This document shows, piece by piece, positions 54,057 to 61,901 of a DNA stretch of 64,000 bases (position 1 is the stretch's first letter; each line of letters opens with the position of its first letter). The position numbers and the translations under genes are program-made. The DNA lies in assembly GCF_040147005.1 (NCBI RefSeq), contig NZ_JAMSHO010000001.1:186001-250000 (forward strand), in the 5' to 3' direction. This stretch comes from Halomonas sp. H10-9-1 (GTDB lineage: Bacteria; Pseudomonadota; Gammaproteobacteria; Pseudomonadales; Halomonadaceae). The notes beneath the pieces were generated by a model. The model saw nothing but the letters and a program-made list of their open reading frames with translations. It was not told the DNA's origin and made no database searches.

Positions 54057-54617
54057 ATGCCATCCATGACCTATCGACTACGCCCACTGTATAACCTAGG
54101 CGGCTATCTGGCCGCCGCCTGCCTGACCCTGATCTGCCTGTTGATTACCGCTCAGATCGTGGGCCGCATCATCGACCAGATCGCCACGGCCATCGGCGGC
54201 GAACGCATTGGCCTGGCGATTCCAGGGCTTTCCGATATCTCCGGTTTCTTGCTGGTCGGCGCCAGCTTCCTGGGCCTGGCCTACACCTTCGTGCATGGCG
54301 GCCATATCCGCGTGACCCTGCTGATCGGGCGGCTGGCCCCGGCGGCACGCGCCTGGGTCGAGGTCTTCTGCCTCGCCATTGCCCTGTCCCTGTGCCTCTA
54401 CCTGGCCTGGAACCTCTACTGGCTGCTGGCCGACAGCATCGCCTTCAACGAGACCTCCTACGGCCTGGTCAGTATCCCGCTATGGATCCCTCAGTCGGCC
54501 ATGATCACCGGCGTGGTGCTGTTCTGCCTGGTGCTGATCGAAAGCCTACTTCAAACGTTGATTGCTGCCGTGCGTGCGCCACACGCCTTCACCATCGACG
54601 ACAGCGGCCACGAGTAA
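54057..54617 (+). CDS. TRAP transporter small permease (DctQ family)
   Basis: A 186-residue four-helix membrane protein of the DctQ family. Helices: GYLAAACLTLICLLITAQIV, LSDISGFLLVGASFLGLAYT, VEVFCLAIALSLCLYLAWN and SAMITGVVLFCLVLIESLL. The FVHGGHIRVTLLIGRL loop is conserved. The start may be ATG 54057 or, with GGGA at better spacing, ATG 54066. It precedes the large permease by 16 bases. Confidence 0.9.
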   Translation: MPSMTYRLRPLYNLGGYLAAACLTLICLLITAQIVGRIIDQIATAIGGERIGLAIPGLSDISGFLLVGASFLGLAYTFVHGGHIRVTLLIGRLAPAARAWVEVFCLAIALSLCLYLAWNLYWLLADSIAFNETSYGLVSIPLWIPQSAMITGVVLFCLVLIESLLQTLIAAVRAPHAFTIDDSGHE

Positions 54618-54633
54618 GCCTCGGAGAACCTCT

Positions 54634-55929
54634 ATGCTTATTATGATGATTGTCCTCTTCGGGGCCCTTCTGCTGCTGCTCGGCAGCGGCGTCTGGGTAG
54701 GCTTCTCGCTACTCGCCCTGGGCTGGCTGGGCCTTTCCCAGTTCACCTCGATCCCCACCGGCGATGTCATGGCCTCGGATATCTGGGGCTCCAGCTACAG
54801 CTGGGAGCTGACCGCCCTGCCGATGTTCATCTGGATGGGCGAGATCCTGTTCCGCTCGCGCCTGGCCGATGACATGTTCACCGGCCTGTCGCCCTGGATG
54901 CAGCGCATCCCCGGCCGCCTGCTGCATACCAACGTGGTGGGCTGCGGACTGTTCGCCGCGGTCTCCGGCTCCTCGGCGGCCACCTGCGCCACCATGGGCA
55001 AGATGACCATTCCCGAACTGACCCGCCGCGGCTACGACGAGAGCCTGATCATCGGCACCCTGGCCGGCTCCGCCACCCTGGGGCTGCTGATTCCGCCGTC
55101 GATCATCCTGATCGTGTTCGGCGTGGCCACCGACCAGTCCATCTCGCGCCTGTTCATGGCCGGTATCCTGCCTGGCCTGATGCTGATCTCGCTGTTCGGC
55201 CTCTACCTGATGCTGTGGTCCTGGCGCTATCCGGATCGCGTCCCGCCCGCCGAGGAGAGCCTGCCACTGGCCGAGAAGCTGCGCCGCGCACGCCGCCTGA
55301 TTCCCATGCTGGCGCTGATCGTCGGCGTCATCGGCTCCATCTACACCGGCCTGGCCTCCCCCACCGAGGCGGCCGCCGTGGGTGTCGTACTCTCGCTGAT
55401 CCTGGCCCGCGTACAGGGCAACATGAACTGCACCACCTTCCGCGATGCCCTGCTCGGCGCGGTGCGTACCTCAACCATGATCGCCTTCATCCTGGCCGGT
55501 GCCTCCTTCCTCACTGCCGCCATGGGCTTCACCGGGCTGCCCAGCGATCTGGCCGCCTGGATTGCGACCCTCAACCTCTCGCCCTGGATGCTACTGGTGG
55601 CATTGACGATCTTCTTTATCCTGCTGGGCTGCTTCCTGGATGGCATCTCGGTGGTGGTACTGACCACCTCGATCATGTTGCCCATGGTGGAGGCGGCGGG
55701 CATCGACCTGATATGGTTCGGTATCTTCCTAGTAATCGTGGTGGAGATGTCGCAGATCACCCCGCCGGTAGGCTTCAATCTCTTCGTGCTGCAGGGCATG
55801 ACGGGGCGCAACATCCTCTCCATCGCCTGGGCCGCCCTGCCCTTCTTCTTCCTGATGATGCTCGGCGTGGTGCTGATCAGCCTGTTCCCTGCGATCGTCA
55901 CCTATCTACCCAGTGCCATGAGTAACTAG
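54634..55929 (+). CDS. TRAP transporter large permease (DctM family)
   Basis: A 431-residue DctM protein with about twelve helices. Blocks: LPMFIWMGEILFRSRLADDM, GLFAAVSGSSAATCATMGKM, TIPELTRRGYDESLIIGTLA, GSATLGLLIPPSIILIVFGV, YTGLASPTEAAAVGVVLSLI and VVEMSQITPPVGFNLFVLQG. The start at 54634 follows CGGAGAAC; a longer frame from 54562 lies inside dctQ. It forms the Na+-driven channel with DctQ. Confidence 0.94.
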   Translation: MLIMMIVLFGALLLLLGSGVWVGFSLLALGWLGLSQFTSIPTGDVMASDIWGSSYSWELTALPMFIWMGEILFRSRLADDMFTGLSPWMQRIPGRLLHTNVVGCGLFAAVSGSSAATCATMGKMTIPELTRRGYDESLIIGTLAGSATLGLLIPPSIILIVFGVATDQSISRLFMAGILPGLMLISLFGLYLMLWSWRYPDRVPPAEESLPLAEKLRRARRLIPMLALIVGVIGSIYTGLASPTEAAAVGVVLSLILARVQGNMNCTTFRDALLGAVRTSTMIAFILAGASFLTAAMGFTGLPSDLAAWIATLNLSPWMLLVALTIFFILLGCFLDGISVVVLTTSIMLPMVEAAGIDLIWFGIFLVIVVEMSQITPPVGFNLFVLQGMTGRNILSIAWAALPFFFLMMLGVVLISLFPAIVTYLPSAMSN

Positions 55930-55931
55930 TG

Positions 55932-56468
55932 ATGACAGCATCCACTACCGCATCTTCCAAGGGCCGCACCAGCGGCCCCATCGTTTCATCGGAGCACCTT
56001 TCCCATCAGGCACAAGAGCAGTCGGAGTTCGAATTCGGGCTGATCATTGCCTCTCATGCCTTCACGCGCTGGATGGTGCGCTGTATGACAGCGGCGGGCT
56101 ATCCGGAGCTCGGACCTCTGGACGTGCTGGTGCTGCATAGCGTGAACCATCGCAAGCGTGCCAAGCGGCTTTCGGACATCTGCCTGGTCCTCAACGTCGA
56201 GGACAGCCATACCGTGACCTATGCACTCAAGAAGCTCACCAAGCTTCAGCTCGTCCAGGGCGAAAAGCATGGCAAGGAGACCTTCTTCAAGACCACCGCG
56301 GAAGGGCGCAGCACCTGCCAACGCTACGCCGAGATCCGCGAAGATTGTCTGATTGAGTCGCTATCCTCGTTGGGAATCGAGCATGAGGAAACCAGCCGTC
56401 TGGCCGGCATGCTGCGGGCGATGTCGGGGATCTACGACCAAGCCGCCCGGGCTGCCGCCTCGCTGTAG
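55932..56468 (+). CDS. MarR-like winged-helix transcriptional regulator
   Basis: A 178-residue protein with a MarR/winged-helix core: FGLIIASHAFTRWMVRCMTA, LGPLDVLVLHSVNHRKRAKR, LSDICLVLNVEDSHTVTYAL, KKLTKLQLVQGEKHGKETFF. The first 30 residues are Ser/Thr-rich and probably disordered. The ATG at 55932 lies right after the dctM stop (an alternative GTG at 55929 overlaps it). It is last in the TRAP operon and so is a likely local regulator of the TRAP and pxp genes. Similar HTH proteins follow TRAP operons in other proteobacteria. Confidence 0.85.
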   Translation: MTASTTASSKGRTSGPIVSSEHLSHQAQEQSEFEFGLIIASHAFTRWMVRCMTAAGYPELGPLDVLVLHSVNHRKRAKRLSDICLVLNVEDSHTVTYALKKLTKLQLVQGEKHGKETFFKTTAEGRSTCQRYAEIREDCLIESLSSLGIEHEETSRLAGMLRAMSGIYDQAARAAASL

Positions 56469-56607
56469 CAAGCTAGCTCCCCCACTACCTGGTTGCCAAA
56501 GTGCCGCCCATGACAGCCACATACCTCCTGGCCGAGCGGGTACCAACGGGTCACCAACGTACTTATTTCATGAGCCTATCAGCTCAGGAAAGCCGATCGA
56601 GAACGAC

Positions 56608-56641
56608 ACAGCCCCCACGGGCTGGCCGTGGGGGCTGTTTT
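56608..56641. terminator. Rho-independent terminator between the MarR gene and lldP
   Basis: ACAGCCCCCACGG pairs with CCGTGGGGGCTGT (13 bp, loop GCTGG) and is followed by TTTTG. It serves the + transcript. The stem alone would also act on the convergent - transcript. Confidence 0.88.
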
Positions 56642-56660
56642 GTCGCTCCAGTGGCTGCGA

Positions 56661-58360
56661 TCAGCCCAAGCGCAGCAGCGGGTCGCTGATGCCCAGCACA
56701 TAGAAGGCAACCAGCGCGATGCCCCCGCTGAAGATGAGGTAGTAGATCGTCGGCAGGATCGTCTTGCGGATGGTTTCGCCCTCGCGGCCGAGCAGGCCCA
56801 CGGTGGCCGAGGCCGCCACCACGTTGTGGATGGCGATCATGTTGCCGGCGGCGGCCCCCACGGCCTGCAGCGCCACCATGAAGGCGGTGGAGATGCCGAG
56901 TTGCTGGGCGACGTTGAACTGGAAGTCGGCCAGCATCAGGTTGGAGACGGTATTGGAGCCGGCGATGAAGGCGCCGAGGGCACCCACGGCCGGGGCGAAG
57001 AACGGGTAGACATCGCCCACGCTGTTGGCCACCAGCTGTGCCATGGCCACCGGCATGGAGACCAGGTCGGCGGCGTTGACGCCGGAGTTGATCAGGATCC
57101 GCACCATGGGGATGGTGAAGATCAGCACGAAGCCGGCGCCGAAGATGGTGCGGGTGGATTCGCCGAAGGCGGCCTTGAGCTCACCCAGGCGCATGCGGTG
57201 GAGCAGGGCGGTAAGCAGCACCACCATCAGCAGGATGCCGCCGGGCAGGTAAAGCGGCTGGATGCTGCCGGAGACTCCTGCCTCGCCGAGGATATTGCTC
57301 CAGCCGAAGGCGAATGAGGTCAGCGCATTCTTGAACGGTTCGATGGTACGCGAGGCGACCAGGATCACGGCCAGCAACACGTAGGGGAGCCAGCCCATCA
57401 GGGTAGAGATCGGTGCCTTGCCGGTGACGTCGTCCAGCTTGATCTCGAGCTTGCCGATCCACTGGTCGGGCCAGGCGGAGGACTCGGGGAAGTCCCAGGT
57501 ATCCTTGGGAATCAGGAAACCGCGGCGGGCCGCCGGCACGACGATGGCCAGGCCGACCATGGCGCCGATCATCGACGGGAATTCCGGTCCCAACAGCACG
57601 CGGCCAGCATGTAGGGGACCACGAAGCTGATGCCGGCGAAAATCGCGAAGGGCGCGATGGAGAGGCCTTCCTTCCAGGAGCGGTTGGTGCCGAAGAAGCG
57701 CACCATGATCACCACCATGATCAGCGGCATCAGGATGCCGACGATGCCGTGGATGACGGCCACCTCACCGGCGATCAGGCGGAAGTACTCCATCCAGGTG
57801 GCGCCGCCGGCCTCCAGGGTCTCGGTGATGCCAGCGCGGTCCAGGCCGCCGGAGACACCGACCACGATGGGGGTGCCGACCGCACCGAAGGAGACCGGGG
57901 TGGACTGGATCATCATGCCCACCACCACGGCGGCCAGCGCCGGGAAGCCCAGCGCCACCATCAGCGGTGCGGCGACGGCGGCGGGGGTGCCGAAGCCCGA
58001 GGCGCCCTCGATGAAGCAGCCGAACAGCCAGGCAACGATGATCGCCTGCACGCGGCGGTCAGGGCTGATGCCGGAGAAGCCGTTGCGGATCGCCTTGATG
58101 CCGCCGGAGTGCTTCAGGGTGTTGAGCAGCAGGATGGCACCGAAGATGATCCACAGGATCGAGACCGTGAGGATCAGGCCCTGCAGGGTGGAGGCCAGCA
58201 CGCGGGTGGCGCTCATCTCCCAGGCGAACAGGCCGATGATGACGGTGACCACGAACACGATGGGCATGGCGGTCTTGGCCGCCATGCGCAGACCGATCAG
58301 CAGTACACCGGCAAGCACCAGGGGCACGAAGGCCAGCAGCGCGAGTATCGTATCATTCAT
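56661..58360 (-). pseudogene. lldP: L-lactate permease family protein with one-base frameshift
   Basis: A lactate permease (LctP family, about 560 residues) split into two frames. The N-terminal part (58360 down to about 57600) has [40 protein letters not shown] and the first half of the helices. The C-terminal part (57599 down to 56661) has GTMVR-type and LGAFIAGSNTVSNLMLADFQ and AGNMIAIHNVVAASATVGLL blocks. The frames meet at about 57600, where Pro-Tyr-Met-Leu-Ala-Ala should continue Val-Leu-Leu-Gly-Pro-Glu-Phe. One C (G on +) appears to be missing from GCCGCCGTG. All other sequence is well conserved, so this is either a recent mutation or a sequencing error. Confidence 0.85.
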
Positions 58361-58473
58361 AGAATGACCCTCTCGTTGTTAAGGGTGGATTGTTGGTGAG
58401 GAAACGTCTGGTGATGGCTAAGATTGGATAGCCGCACCCGCTAGAGCGGGGCGGCAGCCCAATACAAGTCACC

Positions 58474-60585
58474 CTAGCGCTTCTTCTGAGGTGGCAGATC
58501 GGTACAGACCCCTTCGAACAGTTCGGCGGCCATGCCGACCGATTCGCCCAGCGTCGGGTGGGGATGGATGGTCTTGCCGATGTCGATTGGGTCGCAGCCC
58601 ATCTCGATGGCCAGGCACAGTTCGCCGATCAGGTCCCCCGCCTGGGTGCCGACGATGGCCCCGCCGATGATGCGGTGGGTGTCCTCGTCGAACAGCAGCT
58701 TGGTGAAACCCTCGTCGCGGCCGTTGGCGATGGCCCGACCGCTGGCCGCCCAGGGGAATACCGCCTTGCCGTACTTGATGCCTTCGGCCTTGCATTCGGT
58801 CTCGGTCTTGCCGGCCCAGGCGACTTCCGGGTCGGTATAGGCCACGGAGGGGATCTGGCGGGCGTCGAAGACGCTCTTCTGTCCGGCGGCGGCCTCGGCG
58901 GCGACATGCCCCTCGTGCACCGCCTTGTGGGCCAGCATCGGCTGGCCGATGATGTCGCCGATGGCGAAGATGTGCCCGACGTTGGTGCGCAACTGCTTGT
59001 CGACATTGATGAAGCCGCGCTCGTCGACCACCACGCCGGCGTTTTCGGCACCGATCTTGTTGCCGTTGGGGCTGCGCCCGACCGATTGCAGGATCATGTC
59101 GTAGACCTGCGGCTCGGCCGGGGCATTGTCGCCCTCGAAGCTGACCTTGAGGCCGCTCTTCTGGGCTTTCACGGCGGTGGTCCTGGTCTTGAGCATCACC
59201 TTGTCGAAGCGTGGCGTGTTGACCTTCTCCCAGACCTTGACCAGATCGCGGTCGGCGCCGGTCATCAGCCCGTCGAGCATCTCGACCACGTCGATGCGGG
59301 TGCCCAGGGTGGAGTAGACCGTGGCCATCTCCAGGCCGATGATGCCGCCGCCGATGACCAGCATGCGCTTGGGGATGGAGGTCAGTGCCAAGGCGCCGGT
59401 GGAATCGACCACCCGGGGGTCGTCGGGAATGAAGGGCAGTTTCACCGACTGCGAACCGGCGGCGATGATGCACTTGTCGAACTTCACCACCTGCTTCACG
59501 CCGGTCTGCTCCTGGCCGTCGCCGCTGGTCAGGGCGACTTCCAGGTGATGCGGGTCGAGGAATTTGCCGACCCCCCGCACCGTCTGTACCTTGCGTGCCT
59601 TGGCCATGCCGGCCAGCCCGCCGGTGAGCTTGCCGACGACCTTTTCCTTCCAGCCGCGCAGCTTGTCGAGATCGATCTTCGGCTTGCCGAAGGCGATGCC
59701 GTGATCGGCCATGCCATTGGCCGCGTCGGTGACCGCCGCGACATGCAGCAGCGCCTTGGAGGGGATGCAGCCGACGTTCAGGCACACCCCGCCGAGGCTG
59801 GCATAGCGCTCCACCAGCACGGTCTTCATCCCCAGGTCGGCGGCCCGGAAGGCGGCCGAGTAGCCGCCCGGCCCGGCGCCAAGCACCAGCATCTCGCATT
59901 CGAGGTCGGCCCCGCCGGTATGGGTGGCCGCCGCAGGCGCGGGCGTAGCCGCTTTCTTTTCGCCGGTTCCCCCGGCGGCTGAGGGTGGGGCGGCGGGGGA
60001 CTTGCCTTCCGCTTCCAGCATCAGAATCACCGCTCCCTCCGAAACCTTGTCGCCGACCGCCACCAGCACGTCGGTGACCTTGCCGGCCTTGGGCGCGGGC
60101 ACGTCCATCGAGGCCTTGTCGGACTCCACGGTGATCAGCGGGTCCTCGGCACGGATCGTATCGCCCGCGCGTACCAGCACTTCGATGATCGGCACATCGC
60201 TGAAATCGCCGATGTCCGGTACCCGAACCTCTTCCAGGCTGCCCCCGCCATAACCCCCGCCGGCATCGCCGGGCGCCGCCGAGCCCACCCCTGTTTCATG
60301 GACCGCCGGATGCGGGTCGTGGTCCGCCACCCGGGACCCGGTTTCGGCCGGTTCCAGCATCAGGATGGTCGAGCCCTCGGAGACCTTGTCCCCCTCCTTG
60401 ACCTTGAGTTCTCCGACCGTACCCGACATCGGGGACGGCACGTCCATGGAGGCCTTGTCGGTCTCCAGGGTGATCAGCGGGGCTTCGATGTCGATCGCAT
60501 CGCCCGGCTTGACCAGCACCTCGATGATCTCGACGTCCTTGAAGTCCCCGATGTCGGGCACCTTGACTTCGATTGCATTGGCCAT
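58474..60585 (-). CDS. lpd: Dihydrolipoyl dehydrogenase (E3) with two N-terminal lipoyl domains
   Basis: A 703-residue E3 of pyruvate dehydrogenase carrying two lipoyl domains before the flavoprotein. Lipoyl 1: residues 5-80 with Lys44 in LETDKASMDVP. Lipoyl 2: residues 119-193 with Lys157 in VESDKASMDVP. They are joined by Gly/Pro/Ala-rich flexible linkers. The E3 part begins with LECEMLVLGAGPGGYSAAFR, has the redox pair Cys268/Cys273 in GGVCLNVGCIPSKALL, and ends with the His-Pro-x-x-x-Glu interface (TIHPHPTLGESVGMAAELFE). Most E3 proteins have none or one lipoyl domain. It follows aceF by 12 bases. Confidence 0.95.
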   Translation of the reverse strand: MANAIEVKVPDIGDFKDVEIIEVLVKPGDAIDIEAPLITLETDKASMDVPSPMSGTVGELKVKEGDKVSEGSTILMLEPAETGSRVADHDPHPAVHETGVGSAAPGDAGGGYGGGSLEEVRVPDIGDFSDVPIIEVLVRAGDTIRAEDPLITVESDKASMDVPAPKAGKVTDVLVAVGDKVSEGAVILMLEAEGKSPAAPPSAAGGTGEKKAATPAPAAATHTGGADLECEMLVLGAGPGGYSAAFRAADLGMKTVLVERYASLGGVCLNVGCIPSKALLHVAAVTDAANGMADHGIAFGKPKIDLDKLRGWKEKVVGKLTGGLAGMAKARKVQTVRGVGKFLDPHHLEVALTSGDGQEQTGVKQVVKFDKCIIAAGSQSVKLPFIPDDPRVVDSTGALALTSIPKRMLVIGGGIIGLEMATVYSTLGTRIDVVEMLDGLMTGADRDLVKVWEKVNTPRFDKVMLKTRTTAVKAQKSGLKVSFEGDNAPAEPQVYDMILQSVGRSPNGNKIGAENAGVVVDERGFINVDKQLRTNVGHIFAIGDIIGQPMLAHKAVHEGHVAAEAAAGQKSVFDARQIPSVAYTDPEVAWAGKTETECKAEGIKYGKAVFPWAASGRAIANGRDEGFTKLLFDEDTHRIIGGAIVGTQAGDLIGELCLAIEMGCDPIDIGKTIHPHPTLGESVGMAAELFEGVCTDLPPQKKR

Positions 60586-60597
60586 GTCGTGGGCTCC

Positions 60598-61884
60598 TCA
60601 CATGATGATGCGCCGCATGTCGGCGAGCAGGTTGGCGAAATGGACGTTGAAACGGGCTGCGGCGGCGCCGTCGATCACCCGGTGATCCCAGGAGAGCGAC
60701 AGGGGCAGCACGAACCGCCACTCCGACTGCTTGCCGTCCGGTGAGACCTGCTTCCAGTAGGAGCGACACACGCCCATGATGGCCACTTCGGGGGCGTTGA
60801 TGATCGGCGTGAAATAGAGCCCGCCGATCCCGCCCAGCGAGGAGATGGTGAAGCAGCCGCCCTGCATCTGATCGGGCTTGAGCTTGCCGTCGCGGGCCAG
60901 CTTGGCCAGCGCCCCCATTTCCTGGGCGATCTCGGCGACGCCCTTCTGGTCCGCATCGCGGATCACCGGCACCACCAGGCCGTTGGGCGTGTCGGCGGCA
61001 AAGCCGATGTGGTAGTACTGCTTGAGGATCAGGTTGTCGCCGTCCAGCGAGGCGTTGAACTCGGGGAACTGCTTCAAGGAGGCGACCGCGGCCTTGATCA
61101 TGAACGCCAGCATGCTGACCTTGATGCCGGCTTTCTCGTTGGCCTTGTTGAACTGCACCCGGAAGGCTTCCAGGTCGGTGATGTCGGCCTCGTCGTGGTT
61201 GGTGACGTGGGGAATCTGCACCCAGTTGCGATGCAGGTTGGCACCGGAGATCTTCTTGATCCGCGACAGCGGCTGGGTCTCCACCGGGCCGAACTTGGTG
61301 AAGTCGACCTTGGGCCAGGGCAGCAGGTCCAGGCCTCCGCCGGCGGCTGGAGCGCCAGTTGAAGCGCTAGCCGCCGCCGGGGCGCCACCCTTGGCGAAGC
61401 TGCGTATGTCCTCCTGGGTGACCCGGCCCTTGAGGCCGGTCGGCGGCACTCGGGTCAGGTCCACCTCCAGTTCGCGGGCCAGGCGGCGAGCCGAGGGACT
61501 GGCGTGAACCCGGCTGAAATCCACGATCTGCCCGGTTGAGGGTGCGGCGGAAGGTGCGGCAGCGGGTGCGGCCGAGGGGGCTGGCGCCGCTTGCGGTGTC
61601 TTCGCTTCTTCCTCGGCGGGAGCGGGGGCAGGGGACGCCGATTCGCCTTCCGTCTCCAGCATCAGAATCGTCGACCCCTCTGAGACCGAGTCACCGAGCT
61701 TGACCTTGACCTCCTTGACGGTGCCGGCCTTGGGGGCGGGCACGTCCATGGAGGCCTTGTCGGACTCCACGGTGATCAGCGGGTCCTCGACCTGGATCTT
61801 GTCGCCGGCCTGGACGTGGATTTCGATGATCGGCACATCGGTGAAGTCGCCGATGTCGGGTACCTTGATGTCTTGTATAGCCAC
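60598..61884 (-). CDS. aceF: Pyruvate dehydrogenase dihydrolipoamide acetyltransferase (E2)
   Basis: A 428-residue E2 with one lipoyl domain (residues 3-77, Lys43 in VESDKASMDVP), an Ala/Pro-rich linker, a peripheral subunit-binding domain (HASPSARRLARELEVDLTRV) and the catalytic domain ending with SWDHRVIDGAAAARFNVHFA (active His and Asp). I start at GTG 61884 because GGAGGAAAACAAAA precedes it and the lipoyl domain begins at once; longer frames lie in aceE. The single lipoyl domain contrasts with three in enterobacterial AceF and may be balanced by the two on E3. Confidence 0.94.
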   Translation of the reverse strand: MAIQDIKVPDIGDFTDVPIIEIHVQAGDKIQVEDPLITVESDKASMDVPAPKAGTVKEVKVKLGDSVSEGSTILMLETEGESASPAPAPAEEEAKTPQAAPAPSAAPAAAPSAAPSTGQIVDFSRVHASPSARRLARELEVDLTRVPPTGLKGRVTQEDIRSFAKGGAPAAASASTGAPAAGGGLDLLPWPKVDFTKFGPVETQPLSRIKKISGANLHRNWVQIPHVTNHDEADITDLEAFRVQFNKANEKAGIKVSMLAFMIKAAVASLKQFPEFNASLDGDNLILKQYYHIGFAADTPNGLVVPVIRDADQKGVAEIAQEMGALAKLARDGKLKPDQMQGGCFTISSLGGIGGLYFTPIINAPEVAIMGVCRSYWKQVSPDGKQSEWRFVLPLSLSWDHRVIDGAAAARFNVHFANLLADMRRIIM

Positions 61885-61901
61885 TTTTGTTTTCCTCCGA
61901 C

